This document shows positions 8,359 through 15,613 of a stretch of 64,000 nucleotides of DNA, in pieces (the first letter of the stretch is position 1; each line of letters begins with the position of its first letter). The notes below the pieces were generated by a model. It had not been told where the DNA came from. It made no database searches and worked only from the letters and a program-made list of their open reading frames with translations. The DNA is from Mesobacillus subterraneus (lineage in GTDB: Bacteria; Bacillota; Bacilli; Bacillales; Cytobacillaceae): contig NZ_JAMBOF010000006.1 in assembly GCF_023715485.1 (NCBI RefSeq), positions 1 to 64,000 on the forward strand, written 5' to 3'. Both the position numbers and the translations under genes were made by a program.

Positions 8359-8697
8359 ATGGTAAATAAAGCAGAAGTTCTTGCACAAAAACAACTAGAG
8401 GCTTATAACAATCAGGATTTAGAGGAATTCTTGTCAGTGTACAGTGATAAGGTTTTAATTATGGAGTTTCCATCAAATAAAGTGGTGACGAACGGGATCG
8501 ATGAAATGAGAGTGCGGTATCGAAAGCTTTTCAATGAATATCCGAACAATCACGCAGAATTATTGGCAAGAATGGTACATGGCAACAAAGTGATTGACCA
8601 TGAATTGGTTACAGGCAGGGTGAATAATGAGGTGAAAATGGCCGTGGCTATTTATGAAATCCACGAAGAAAAAATCTCAAAGGTATGGTTTTTGTAA
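8359..8697 (+). CDS. NTF2/SnoaL-like small protein
   Basis: This 112-aa protein has the length and pattern of a SnoaL-like/steroid-isomerase (NTF2-fold) domain: an N-terminal helix with QKQLEAYNNQDLEEFLSVYSDKV, then the strand-rich body ending in EEKISKVWFL. Such cone-shaped proteins bind or isomerise small hydrophobic ligands, or are inactive. AAAGGATG lies upstream of the ATG. No operon partner is seen. Confidence 0.75.
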   Translation: MVNKAEVLAQKQLEAYNNQDLEEFLSVYSDKVLIMEFPSNKVVTNGIDEMRVRYRKLFNEYPNNHAELLARMVHGNKVIDHELVTGRVNNEVKMAVAIYEIHEEKISKVWFL

Positions 8698-8890
8698 TGG
8701 AAAATACAGTATCTAATATGATTTTTGATACTGGGGAACCTAGTCTTAATAAATTCTAGAACAAAGATCTTTTTATTAGTGAAATTAGCGCCATACAAGC
8801 AGGATTTACAGAGCCTGAAATGTAGTGAAAGTTTGTTTCCAATACGTTTTTATTAAAAACTTTTTGAGTAAAAGGGAAGGAGGGAACCCA

Positions 8891-9037
8891 ATGACTAAGG
8901 ATAAAAGGGATAAGAGTTCTGATCACGAAGTGGCGAAGCTGTTTGGTCTGGATGAAGAAACTAGTCTTCAGTCTGTCAATTTTGCTACTACTGAAAATCC
9001 ATTGCTGAACGAACACTTCCAGGAAGAAAATTCATAA
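8891..9037 (+). CDS. 48-aa protein of unknown function
   Basis: A longer frame begins at 8825, but GGAAGGAGG sits 6 nt before the ATG at 8891, so the gene encodes a 48-residue, acidic, soluble peptide (starts MTKDKRDKSSDHEVAKLFGL). The strong ribosome-binding site is the main evidence that it is real. No family is recognised and no function can be offered. Confidence 0.55.
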   Translation: MTKDKRDKSSDHEVAKLFGLDEETSLQSVNFATTENPLLNEHFQEENS

Positions 9038-9080
9038 GCTTGCCTTGGGGAGTAAGATTCTGGCGACCTAGCTTAAATTT

Positions 9081-9107
9081 AAAAAAGCCGGGCATTGAAT
9101 GCCCAGC
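9081..9107 (-). terminator. terminator of the SGNH hydrolase gene
   Basis: On the minus strand GCTGGGCATT and ATGCCCGGC form a stem followed by T6. It directly abuts the stop codon of the gene ending at 9108. It may also act for the small gene on the plus strand. Confidence 0.8.
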
Positions 9108-9944
9108 TTAATTTTCCCGTTTTGCCAACACGGCCTCAGGTTTGTATTGAGTTTGGAATTGTTCAAGCATCTGCTGTGATATTGCCGTATAACCTAAAGG
9201 ATTTGGATGTACGCCATCACTTGAAAGATGCTGCAGATTATCGCTGTTAATGACGTTTGTCGTCTGCACTACAACTGAGGCTGGAGTTTCTTTTGCTACT
9301 TCATAAATTTTTAAATTCCATTTTGGCAGCAGCTTGTCTGCAAGTGAATAAAATTGGTGGTCAGCAGGCATTGGATTGTAAAGCTCAAGAAATACAATCG
9401 TAGCCGATGGGTTCAATTCACCGATTTTGGAGGTGATTCCTGTCAGATTATTCGTAAAACCTGATTGCAGACTATCGAATGATTTTAACGCACTGTATAA
9501 ATCGCTCTTTTTTACCGCTTTAAGTACGTCGTTCCCTCCAACATTCACTGTGACAATATCTGCTTCTTTTATTGCTTCATCAAAAAGTCCATCCAGGACC
9601 AGCTGATTTAATTTTTCGCTGGTGATCCCTATGATTCCTTCGTTGTTAGAAATTACCTGCTTTCCAGTTTCTTGTTCAAGCTGGACGGAGAATTGGTTGA
9701 CCAGATTTTCTTCTTCGGCTATTTGATAGCCACGGATAATCGAGTCCCCAAGTGCAAGGTGATTTATCGTTTTATCCGGAGATGTCCGATAGTAATCTAA
9801 AAAGGTAAGTTTATTTGATTTTTCAACTAGAGGAATACTTTCTTCCTTCAATTTGTTGATTTGGTATTGAGGATAATAAATCCAGGCAGAGATTGACAAA
9901 GCGGCCAGCAAAGAAATAAGCAGAAGAAATTTTATGATTTTCAT
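9108..9944 (-). CDS. membrane-anchored SGNH/GDSL-family hydrolase
   Basis: This 278-aa protein begins with a hydrophobic anchor or signal segment (about residues 5-25) and continues as an SGNH hydrolase. Block I is LGDSI (Ser about 68), block III is NVGGNDV and block V is SSDGVHPNPLGY with the catalytic Asp and His. Such enzymes act outside the membrane as lipases, esterases or carbohydrate O-deacylases. A GTG at 9953 is in frame but overlaps the ribosome-binding site, so the ATG at 9944 (8 nt after GAGGAG) is preferred. Confidence 0.88.
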   Translation of the reverse strand: MKIIKFLLLISLLAALSISAWIYYPQYQINKLKEESIPLVEKSNKLTFLDYYRTSPDKTINHLALGDSIIRGYQIAEEENLVNQFSVQLEQETGKQVISNNEGIIGITSEKLNQLVLDGLFDEAIKEADIVTVNVGGNDVLKAVKKSDLYSALKSFDSLQSGFTNNLTGITSKIGELNPSATIVFLELYNPMPADHQFYSLADKLLPKWNLKIYEVAKETPASVVVQTTNVINSDNLQHLSSDGVHPNPLGYTAISQQMLEQFQTQYKPEAVLAKREN

Positions 9945-10100
9945 GATGTTCACTCCTCGATATACTTCTATTGTATCAAGGATAGGAGAGGAAATAATTA
10001 GGGGGGTATTTCCATTTTTAAAAGTTGTGTTAATATTTTCAGATACATATTTTCGATTTTTGTTATAATTATATAATTATTATATTCAAGGAGTACAACG

Positions 10101-11468
10101 ATGTACCAGACATTTACGACTAAGGAAAAAATAAAGCAGATTTTTGTCATGTTGATCCCGATATTGATTACGCAGCTTGGTATGTTTTCAATGGTATTCT
10201 TCAATACCATTATGTCAGGCAAATATAATTCATCGGACCTTGCCGGAGTGGCTATCGGATCCTCCATTTGGAACCCGATTTTTACTGGATTGAGCGGAAT
10301 CCTGCTCGCAGTGTCGCCAATTGCCGCACAGCGTTTCGGCGAGAAAAAGGGGAAGGAAGTCGCTTCCATCCTGACTCATGGAATTTACCTGGCGTTAATG
10401 ATCGCGTCGATCGTTATCCTTCTAGGAATATTTCTGCTAGAGCCGATTTTGACAGCGATGAACCTGCCAGAAAGTGTCCATGAGACGGCACGCGGTTACC
10501 TTATCGGATTGAGTTTTGGAATTATCCCGCTATTCATTTTTAACGTATTGCGTTCTTTCATCTATGCACTTGGCAAAACAAGAGTCGTCATGTATATCCT
10601 GCTGCTTGCTTTGCCAATCAATTTCTTCTTGAATTACGTGTTGATCTTCGGGTACTGGGGGTTCCCTGAATTAGGTGGTGCCGGCGCTGGCTATGCGACT
10701 TCCATCACCTATTTCGTGATCGCCACTATGACTGCGCTGCTGATCATAACGCAGCGGCCATTCTCTGAATTTGTCGGCCTGGACCATTTTAAAGAGTTTT
10801 CTGGGGAAAAAGCAAAGGAGATCTTGAAAATTGGTGTTCCAATGGGACTGTCGATTTTTTTCGAAACAAGCATGTTTGCTGTCGTGACAATTTTAATAAG
10901 CAAATTCAACATCACAACGATTGCGGCATACCAGTCAGCTTTGAATATCGTAGCGTTCCTGTACATGATCCCGATGAGCATCTCGATGGCACAGACGGTT
11001 TTAGTTGGGTTTGAAGTAGGCGCCGGCCGGTATAAGGACGCGAAAGCTTATAGCTGGATGGGAATCTACTTGTCTGTAATCATTGCGGTTGTTGCCGGAT
11101 TGCTCGTTGTCCTGTTCCGTTTTGATGTAGCAGGGTTTTATTCGAACGAACCAGCAGTAATTGAGTTAACAGGTCAGTTTTTGATCTATGCGTTGTTTTT
11201 CATGATATCCGACGCGATTCAAGCGACTGCCCTGGCAGCATTGCGCGGCTATAAAGACGTGAATGTGTCATTTATCATAACGCTAATCGCGTATTGGCTG
11301 ATCTGTCTGCCAGTCGGCTACTTACTTGCGCATTACACCGCGCTTGGAGCACCTGGCTATTGGATCGGACTGACAGCAGGCTTGCTCGCTGCTGGAATAT
11401 TCCTGTCTTTGCGCTTGATTTATATTCAAAAACGGCGTTTTAGCGCAAAACTTGCTGAAGCAGTCTAA
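10101..11468 (+). CDS. MATE-family efflux transporter
   Basis: This 455-aa integral membrane protein has about 12 helices in two homologous halves, as in the MATE (MOP superfamily) cation-coupled drug exporters. The N-terminal half carries LIPILITQLGMFSMVFFNTI and the repeat half carries KIGVPMGLSIFFETSMFAVV. The ALRGYKD segment in the last third is typical of the family. It is a single gene with its own terminator. Confidence 0.92.
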   Translation: MYQTFTTKEKIKQIFVMLIPILITQLGMFSMVFFNTIMSGKYNSSDLAGVAIGSSIWNPIFTGLSGILLAVSPIAAQRFGEKKGKEVASILTHGIYLALMIASIVILLGIFLLEPILTAMNLPESVHETARGYLIGLSFGIIPLFIFNVLRSFIYALGKTRVVMYILLLALPINFFLNYVLIFGYWGFPELGGAGAGYATSITYFVIATMTALLIITQRPFSEFVGLDHFKEFSGEKAKEILKIGVPMGLSIFFETSMFAVVTILISKFNITTIAAYQSALNIVAFLYMIPMSISMAQTVLVGFEVGAGRYKDAKAYSWMGIYLSVIIAVVAGLLVVLFRFDVAGFYSNEPAVIELTGQFLIYALFFMISDAIQATALAALRGYKDVNVSFIITLIAYWLICLPVGYLLAHYTALGAPGYWIGLTAGLLAAGIFLSLRLIYIQKRRFSAKLAEAV

Positions 11469-11472
11469 AAAG

Positions 11473-11506
11473 TAGTGAGGTTCCTTTGAGGAATCTCACT
11501 ATTTTT
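11473..11506 (+). terminator. terminator after the MATE gene
   Basis: AGTGAGGTTCCT and AGGAATCTCACT form a 12-bp stem with one mismatch, followed by ATTTTTAT. Confidence 0.85.
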
Positions 11507-11531
11507 ATGGGTGTTTTGGACAGTGAAAAAA

Positions 11532-11657
11532 TTTAATTTACCAAAATCTCAATTTATTTAACTGTAATCGCATTTTAATTAACCTAAACTCAGATTTAAT
11601 TAACCGAAGTCCTTTTTTAATTAACCTTTTTCCGTTGTTAATTAACTTTTAGCCTTA
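11532..11657. repeat. 21-bp phased tandem array (TTTAATTAACC units)
   Basis: Six units start at 11532, 11553, 11574, 11595, 11616 and 11637, exactly 21 bp apart. Each begins with TTTAATTAACC or a close variant and ends with about 10 variable bases. The conserved half holds the palindrome TTAATTAA. It lies between the MATE terminator and the DinB-like gene, the same position type as the 3618-3790 array but with an unrelated sequence. Confidence 0.9.
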
Positions 11658-11755
11658 TTTTGGAAAAAAATAAGTAGTATTAAATATTTCAATAACCTTA
11701 TCTCAGCAGGAATGACGTGTGCAGAAATGGAATATACGTTATTGGAGGTGGACAG

Positions 11756-12271
11756 ATGAACTATTTAAAATTGTCGATTGAAAATTTCCAAGCAATTAAA
11801 AACCAAGCTGAAAGAGCGATGGAGCAACTGGATCTAAAGGAGCTTCAGTATTTGCCAAATGAGGAGTCAAACAGCATCGCGATCATCGCAAAGCATATGA
11901 GCGGAAATCTTAATTCAAGGTTTCGCGAATTCTTAACTACGGATGGAGAAAAGGCTGACCGTAACAGGGATGGTGAATTTGAGGGGACATTCTCCTCGAA
12001 GGAGGACCTGCTAGCTTTTTGGAACTCGGGCTGGGAAGTACTTTTTGCTACACTTTCCAAATTAACAGAAGACGATTTAAATAAAACTGTTTATATAAGA
12101 AGTGAGCCTCACAAGGTAATGGAAGCCATCCAGCGGCAGATCGTCCATCAATCGAGCCATTCCGGACAGATTGTCTATCTTGCGAAAATGATCAAAAATG
12201 AGGAATGGAAAACATTAAGTATCCCAAGAGGGAAGTCTGAGCAATTTAACGAAAAAATGCAATCCCGATGA
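11756..12271 (+). CDS. DinB-superfamily protein (DUF1572-like)
   Basis: This 171-aa helical protein is of the DinB/YfiT-like four-helix-bundle superfamily. Likely metal ligands are a His in IAKHMSGN near residue 47 and the two in IVHQSSHSGQ near residues 124-128. The DUF1572 pattern (SNSIAIIAKHMSGNL, then FWNSGWEVLFATL) fits. Members are probably metal-dependent thiol-linked enzymes of unknown substrate. The frame opens earlier at 11717, but the ATG at 11756 has GGAGGT 6 nt upstream. Confidence 0.82.
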   Translation: MNYLKLSIENFQAIKNQAERAMEQLDLKELQYLPNEESNSIAIIAKHMSGNLNSRFREFLTTDGEKADRNRDGEFEGTFSSKEDLLAFWNSGWEVLFATLSKLTEDDLNKTVYIRSEPHKVMEAIQRQIVHQSSHSGQIVYLAKMIKNEEWKTLSIPRGKSEQFNEKMQSR

Positions 12272-12277
12272 ACATAA

Positions 12278-12316
12278 AGCAGAAACCCATTGCCCAAGAA
12301 GCAATGGGTTTCTGCT
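12278..12316. terminator. bidirectional terminator
   Basis: AGCAGAAACCCATTGC and GCAATGGGTTTCTGCT form a perfect 16-bp stem between the convergent DinB-like and DUF4395 genes. Confidence 0.9.
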
Positions 12317-12747
12317 TATGGATTTGCTGCATGATTTTTTGCGCGGAATTTGCTCCATTGATATCGGATGAAACAGCCAATGCAGAAGCCAAGAATTGCC
12401 ACGAACGCAGCGAGGGCTACCATAATAGTGAAGAAGTGGCCTAACCCCGCAAAGCCAAACAAATATGATACAAGTCCACCGGCTAAACAAATGACAGCGA
12501 TTTTTTGATTGTATTGCTGCTGCACAAAATCTTCTGGAATATATTCTGCAGGATGTTTTTTTAGAAAAAATCTAGCAGCTTTCATAACAGGATTAAAACT
12601 GAACAAGAGACCCGATAAACCAGCTAATAACGGTAAAGTTAATATCCATTCAAAGCCTGTAATCCAGGCACTTACCACACTGATCACTATGAACCACTGG
12701 TTTATTCTCACCACTGGCTGAGGAATTGACCGTGTTTCAGTCGTCAT
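12316..12747 (-). CDS. DUF4395-family membrane protein
   Basis: This 143-aa protein has four hydrophobic segments in two pairs (about residues 18-50 and 83-127). The early motif RINQWFIVISV and the central FNPVMKAARFFLKK match the DUF4395 family of small bacterial membrane proteins. Family members often sit near thioredoxin or sulfur-transfer genes, but no such neighbour is present here, so no role is assigned. Confidence 0.75.
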   Translation of the reverse strand: MTTETRSIPQPVVRINQWFIVISVVSAWITGFEWILTLPLLAGLSGLLFSFNPVMKAARFFLKKHPAEYIPEDFVQQQYNQKIAVICLAGGLVSYLFGFAGLGHFFTIMVALAAFVAILGFCIGCFIRYQWSKFRAKNHAANP

Positions 12748-12919
12748 TTTAAATCCGACCTTTCTTATTGGTTTATAAGTATTTTATCTTTTTTAAAATT
12801 AATTGTGAAGCAATAAGAGTATTTTTACAGAAAATAAACCAATATCGTAAATATGGAAAAGTATTCCTGAATATATTAGAATGCTGGTTTTGAATATATA
12901 AAGAAATGATGGGGGAAAA

Positions 12920-13951
12920 ATGGAGAAACGAACAAGAGTGACATTGTTATTATTAGTTGCAGCATTCATTGGATTGGCTGGTTGTTCACAACAAAGTGCG
13001 AAGGAAGAGGAACTCAAGAAAAAGGTAGCTGAGCTCGAAGAAAAGATTGAAAAGGAAAAAGCGGAAGAAGAAAAGCAACTGGAAGAGAATGAAAAAGAAG
13101 AGAAGGAAAAAGAAGAAGCTAAACCAATTGTGGTCGATGTGATTGATCCAACGACCAACTCGGCAATTAAATCATTTACTCCACTGGAAATGGGCTATGG
13201 AACGGACGATGCAAAATACAAGGCGGAACTAGAAAAAATGGCCCGTGAATTGGCAAGAGGCACCGAAACGACACCGGGGTTTGACAAGCGGCTGATTCCG
13301 GATAAAATCGATGCCAATGGCCAGATCATCAAAGGAACACCTTTAACCATTCTTGAAGAGGCGGAGCTGGTGGAAAAGGTGATTCAAGCTTCTGCCAAAG
13401 GAGGTAATGTTGAATTGCCGCTCTATGTCACTGCAAGCGGATATGAAATGGACGATGTTGCCCATCTTGGTGAAGTGGTGGTAGGAAAATATACAACGTA
13501 TTTTAACGCAGCGGTTGCGGGAAGAACGAAGAATATTGAGCTTTCAGCAGAAGCGATCAATAATGTCATCCTTGGAGTTGGCGATGTCTTTTCCTTTAAT
13601 ACAACCGTGGGCCCCAGTGATGAAGCGCATGGGTATCAGCCAGCCGAGGAAATCGTCAATAAAAAACTTGTCATGGGTATTGGCGGGGGCATCTGCCAGA
13701 CATCGTCTACCTTATACAATGCGGTCGATGTACTAGGAGTTGGCTATGTTGAAAAGCATCATCATTCGCTGACAGTCGGATATGTTCCTCGGGGAAGGGA
13801 TGCGACTGTATCTTACGGAGGCAAGGATTTCCGATTTGAGAATACGACGGGTGTCCCTCTTTTATTGAAGGCGATTATGGGAAATGGCTCCTTAACAATT
13901 GAGGTGAGGACTTCAAAAGAGTACGAAGCTATAATGAAAAAGGGTGTGTAG
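12920..13951 (+). CDS. VanW-family lipoprotein
   Basis: This 343-aa protein has a lipoprotein signal (lipobox LAGC, Cys22), a highly charged Glu/Lys coiled-coil segment at about residues 28-70, and a C-terminal VanW domain (about 190-335). That domain contains the characteristic GDVFSFNTTVGPS, GGGICQTSSTLYNA and HHHSLTVGYVPRGRDATV blocks. VanW domains occur in exported Gram-positive proteins such as B. subtilis YoaR, and their activity is unproven. It is expected on the outer face of the membrane. No operon partner is seen. Confidence 0.88.
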   Translation: MEKRTRVTLLLLVAAFIGLAGCSQQSAKEEELKKKVAELEEKIEKEKAEEEKQLEENEKEEKEKEEAKPIVVDVIDPTTNSAIKSFTPLEMGYGTDDAKYKAELEKMARELARGTETTPGFDKRLIPDKIDANGQIIKGTPLTILEEAELVEKVIQASAKGGNVELPLYVTASGYEMDDVAHLGEVVVGKYTTYFNAAVAGRTKNIELSAEAINNVILGVGDVFSFNTTVGPSDEAHGYQPAEEIVNKKLVMGIGGGICQTSSTLYNAVDVLGVGYVEKHHHSLTVGYVPRGRDATVSYGGKDFRFENTTGVPLLLKAIMGNGSLTIEVRTSKEYEAIMKKGV

Positions 13952-14059
13952 GTCTTAAATCAAATCCGCCAAAAGATGTAGAAGGAATCAATCCTATGGT
14001 GAATGTTTCCATTTATTATTTCCCTTATTCTTAAGTTAAGAACAAGGGAGGCGATCATA

Positions 14060-14197
14060 ATGGAAATGAACTATCTGTTACTGGAATATATTTGGAATAC
14101 GAAAAAAGAAGAAATGAAGCGGGAATCAGACTATCGGGAAACTTATAAGCTGTATCCAGAATTCAGTAAGTTAAAATGGAAATTCAAAAAAGATTAA
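14060..14197 (+). CDS. 45-aa protein of unknown function
   Basis: The frame is open from 14003, but AAGGGAGG precedes the ATG at 14060, giving a 45-residue basic, Tyr/Glu/Lys-rich peptide (MEMNYLLLEYIWNTKKEEMK). A very good terminator follows 6 nt after the stop codon. The ribosome-binding site plus terminator argue that it is real. No family is recognised. Confidence 0.55.
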   Translation: MEMNYLLLEYIWNTKKEEMKRESDYRETYKLYPEFSKLKWKFKKD

Positions 14198-14203
14198 ATA
14201 AAG

Positions 14204-14232
14204 CTCCCCTGTCGAAAACGACAGGGGAGTTT
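14204..14232. terminator. bidirectional terminator
   Basis: CTCCCCTGTCG and CGACAGGGGAG form an 11-bp stem with an AAAA loop and T/A runs on both sides, between the 45-aa gene and the convergent 73-aa gene. Confidence 0.9.
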
Positions 14233-14454
14233 TCATGAGGTCCGCTTATTTTCATTGACGTTGACCAGCAACCCACGCTTGATCCAGTAATCAAAATTAT
14301 CAACAGGAAAAACGCCTCTATTCTCACTGTTATTCATTTTTACGATGACACTTCTGCCTGATACCTCTAATACTTTTAATCGGTTGGAGTTGTACATGTT
14401 CGGCAAAAAGCCGCTTTTGATTTCAAACTCCATGTTATTGTGATATTCCATCAT
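14233..14454 (-). CDS. 73-aa protein of unknown function
   Basis: This encodes a 73-residue soluble protein. AGGAGG lies 4 nt before the first of two consecutive ATGs (14454, 14451). The middle (RLKVLEVSGRSVIVKMNN) reads as two beta-strands around a turn, like a small SH3-type barrel. No family is recognised. Confidence 0.6.
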   Translation of the reverse strand: MMEYHNNMEFEIKSGFLPNMYNSNRLKVLEVSGRSVIVKMNNSENRGVFPVDNFDYWIKRGLLVNVNENKRTS

Positions 14455-14541
14455 CGGGCCTCCTTACAATCATACTGATTATAATATCTGCCAATGATTG
14501 AATTTTTATCCATATAATAGAATCGTAATTAAAACAATTAT

Positions 14542-14563
14542 GGCGAGAACCTTCTCGCCTTTG
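14542..14563. terminator. possible terminator hairpin
   Basis: GGCGAGAA and TTCTCGCC form a perfect 8-bp stem with a two-base loop. The plus-strand side is followed by only TTT and the minus-strand side by an interrupted T run, so its strand and role are uncertain. It may end the YqcI/YcgG transcript. Confidence 0.4.
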
Positions 14564-14622
14564 CACGATCTCTTATATTTTCCTGTCTTTTCATCTGATG
14601 ACTGTTTATATTTATACCTTCA

Positions 14623-15393
14623 TTAAGGATGGTCCTTGTTTTTAGTCAGGTTTAGTTTATTTAGAATCTTATGGAACGGGCATTCACGCAGAGTCGAATC
14701 ATCATCCCTCAGGAAGTATTGTTTCCACTCGAAATTATCCTCCTTGCCATAGCTGTTTAGGTCTGGATGGATTGGACAAGAATCATAGTTATCAAGTCTG
14801 TTGCGGATTTGCGCTTTTATTTTACGTGCAGCTGCAGGCGAGGAATTAAATTGTGTCAGTACCCATCTAGGGGTAATGGCCAGCATGAAGCAAGGGAAGT
14901 ACCTGCTTTGTCTGTTGTTATGGGCTGGGGTTGCACAGTACATGAAATATTGTTCTCCATGGAAGCAGAATTCCCAGGCAGGATTAGCGGGATCTAATGG
15001 AATATATTTAGGCCACTCTTGAACATCTATTTGCAGAAGCCCATTCAATTGTTTCCAAAATAATTGTTCATAATCCTCTACACTATATGTTTTGACCATC
15101 TCGGCCGGTGATTCAAAAAAGATGATCAAAGAGGTGAATTTCCCAAGGTGTCTCGATGTTTCTGTATATTCTTTAAGCAAGTCAGCAAGTTCTCCGAAAC
15201 TTCCCTCTTTCCGAGGATCGCTCACAAACCCATAACAAAAGTGATCAAGAGAATGCCCGATTGTCGCAGGGATACAGGGGAAAGGCGCTTCCTTATTTTC
15301 AAGTTTTTCAGTGAATTTACCTAAAATAGCTTTTTCCCAGGAATTCAAGCCATTTTCGTTTTTTTGTAAAATGCGGATACTTCTCACCTCCAT
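14623..15393 (-). CDS. YqcI/YcgG-family protein
   Basis: This 256-aa protein matches the Bacillus YqcI/YcgG family in length and in conserved blocks: PFPCIPATIG near residue 38, FFESP, WEFCFHGEQYFM near residue 140, then RYFPCFMLAITPRW. Conserved Cys and His residues (CFHGEQ, CPIHPDLNSYG, CPFHK) suggest a metal or haem site, but the activity is not known. The ATG at 15393 lacks an upstream ribosome-binding site. GGAGG instead lies inside codons 1-3, 8 nt before an ATC (15378), so the true start is unsettled. Confidence 0.8.
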   Translation of the reverse strand: MEVRSIRILQKNENGLNSWEKAILGKFTEKLENKEAPFPCIPATIGHSLDHFCYGFVSDPRKEGSFGELADLLKEYTETSRHLGKFTSLIIFFESPAEMVKTYSVEDYEQLFWKQLNGLLQIDVQEWPKYIPLDPANPAWEFCFHGEQYFMYCATPAHNNRQSRYFPCFMLAITPRWVLTQFNSSPAAARKIKAQIRNRLDNYDSCPIHPDLNSYGKEDNFEWKQYFLRDDDSTLRECPFHKILNKLNLTKNKDHP

Positions 15394-15573
15394 ACACTCA
15401 TACGATATTCAGGGTGTGCATTGGTAGGTGAATGTCCAACTTCAATCTGGGCTCCAGGATAGCGATTACGGAGTTTGTACTAATTATTTAGTAGTATTGC
15501 AAAATCCTCATAAATTTTACATATACATTCATTGGCATACCATCAGTTATGGCTATATCCAGGCAATAATGAA

Positions 15574-15605
15574 AACAGGCGAGAGGAATTGTCCTCTTGC
15601 CTGTT
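15574..15605 (-). terminator. terminator of the methionine operon
   Basis: On the minus strand AACAGGCAAGAGGA and TCCTCTCGCCTGTT form a 14-bp stem with one mismatch, followed by TTC. It lies just past the metH stop. Confidence 0.75.
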
Positions 15606-15613
15606 CTAATTTG

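Noticed and set aside
8705-8745. CAGTATC/GATACTG hairpin after the SnoaL-like gene as a terminator
   Set aside because: The stem is followed by GGGGAACC, not a T run.
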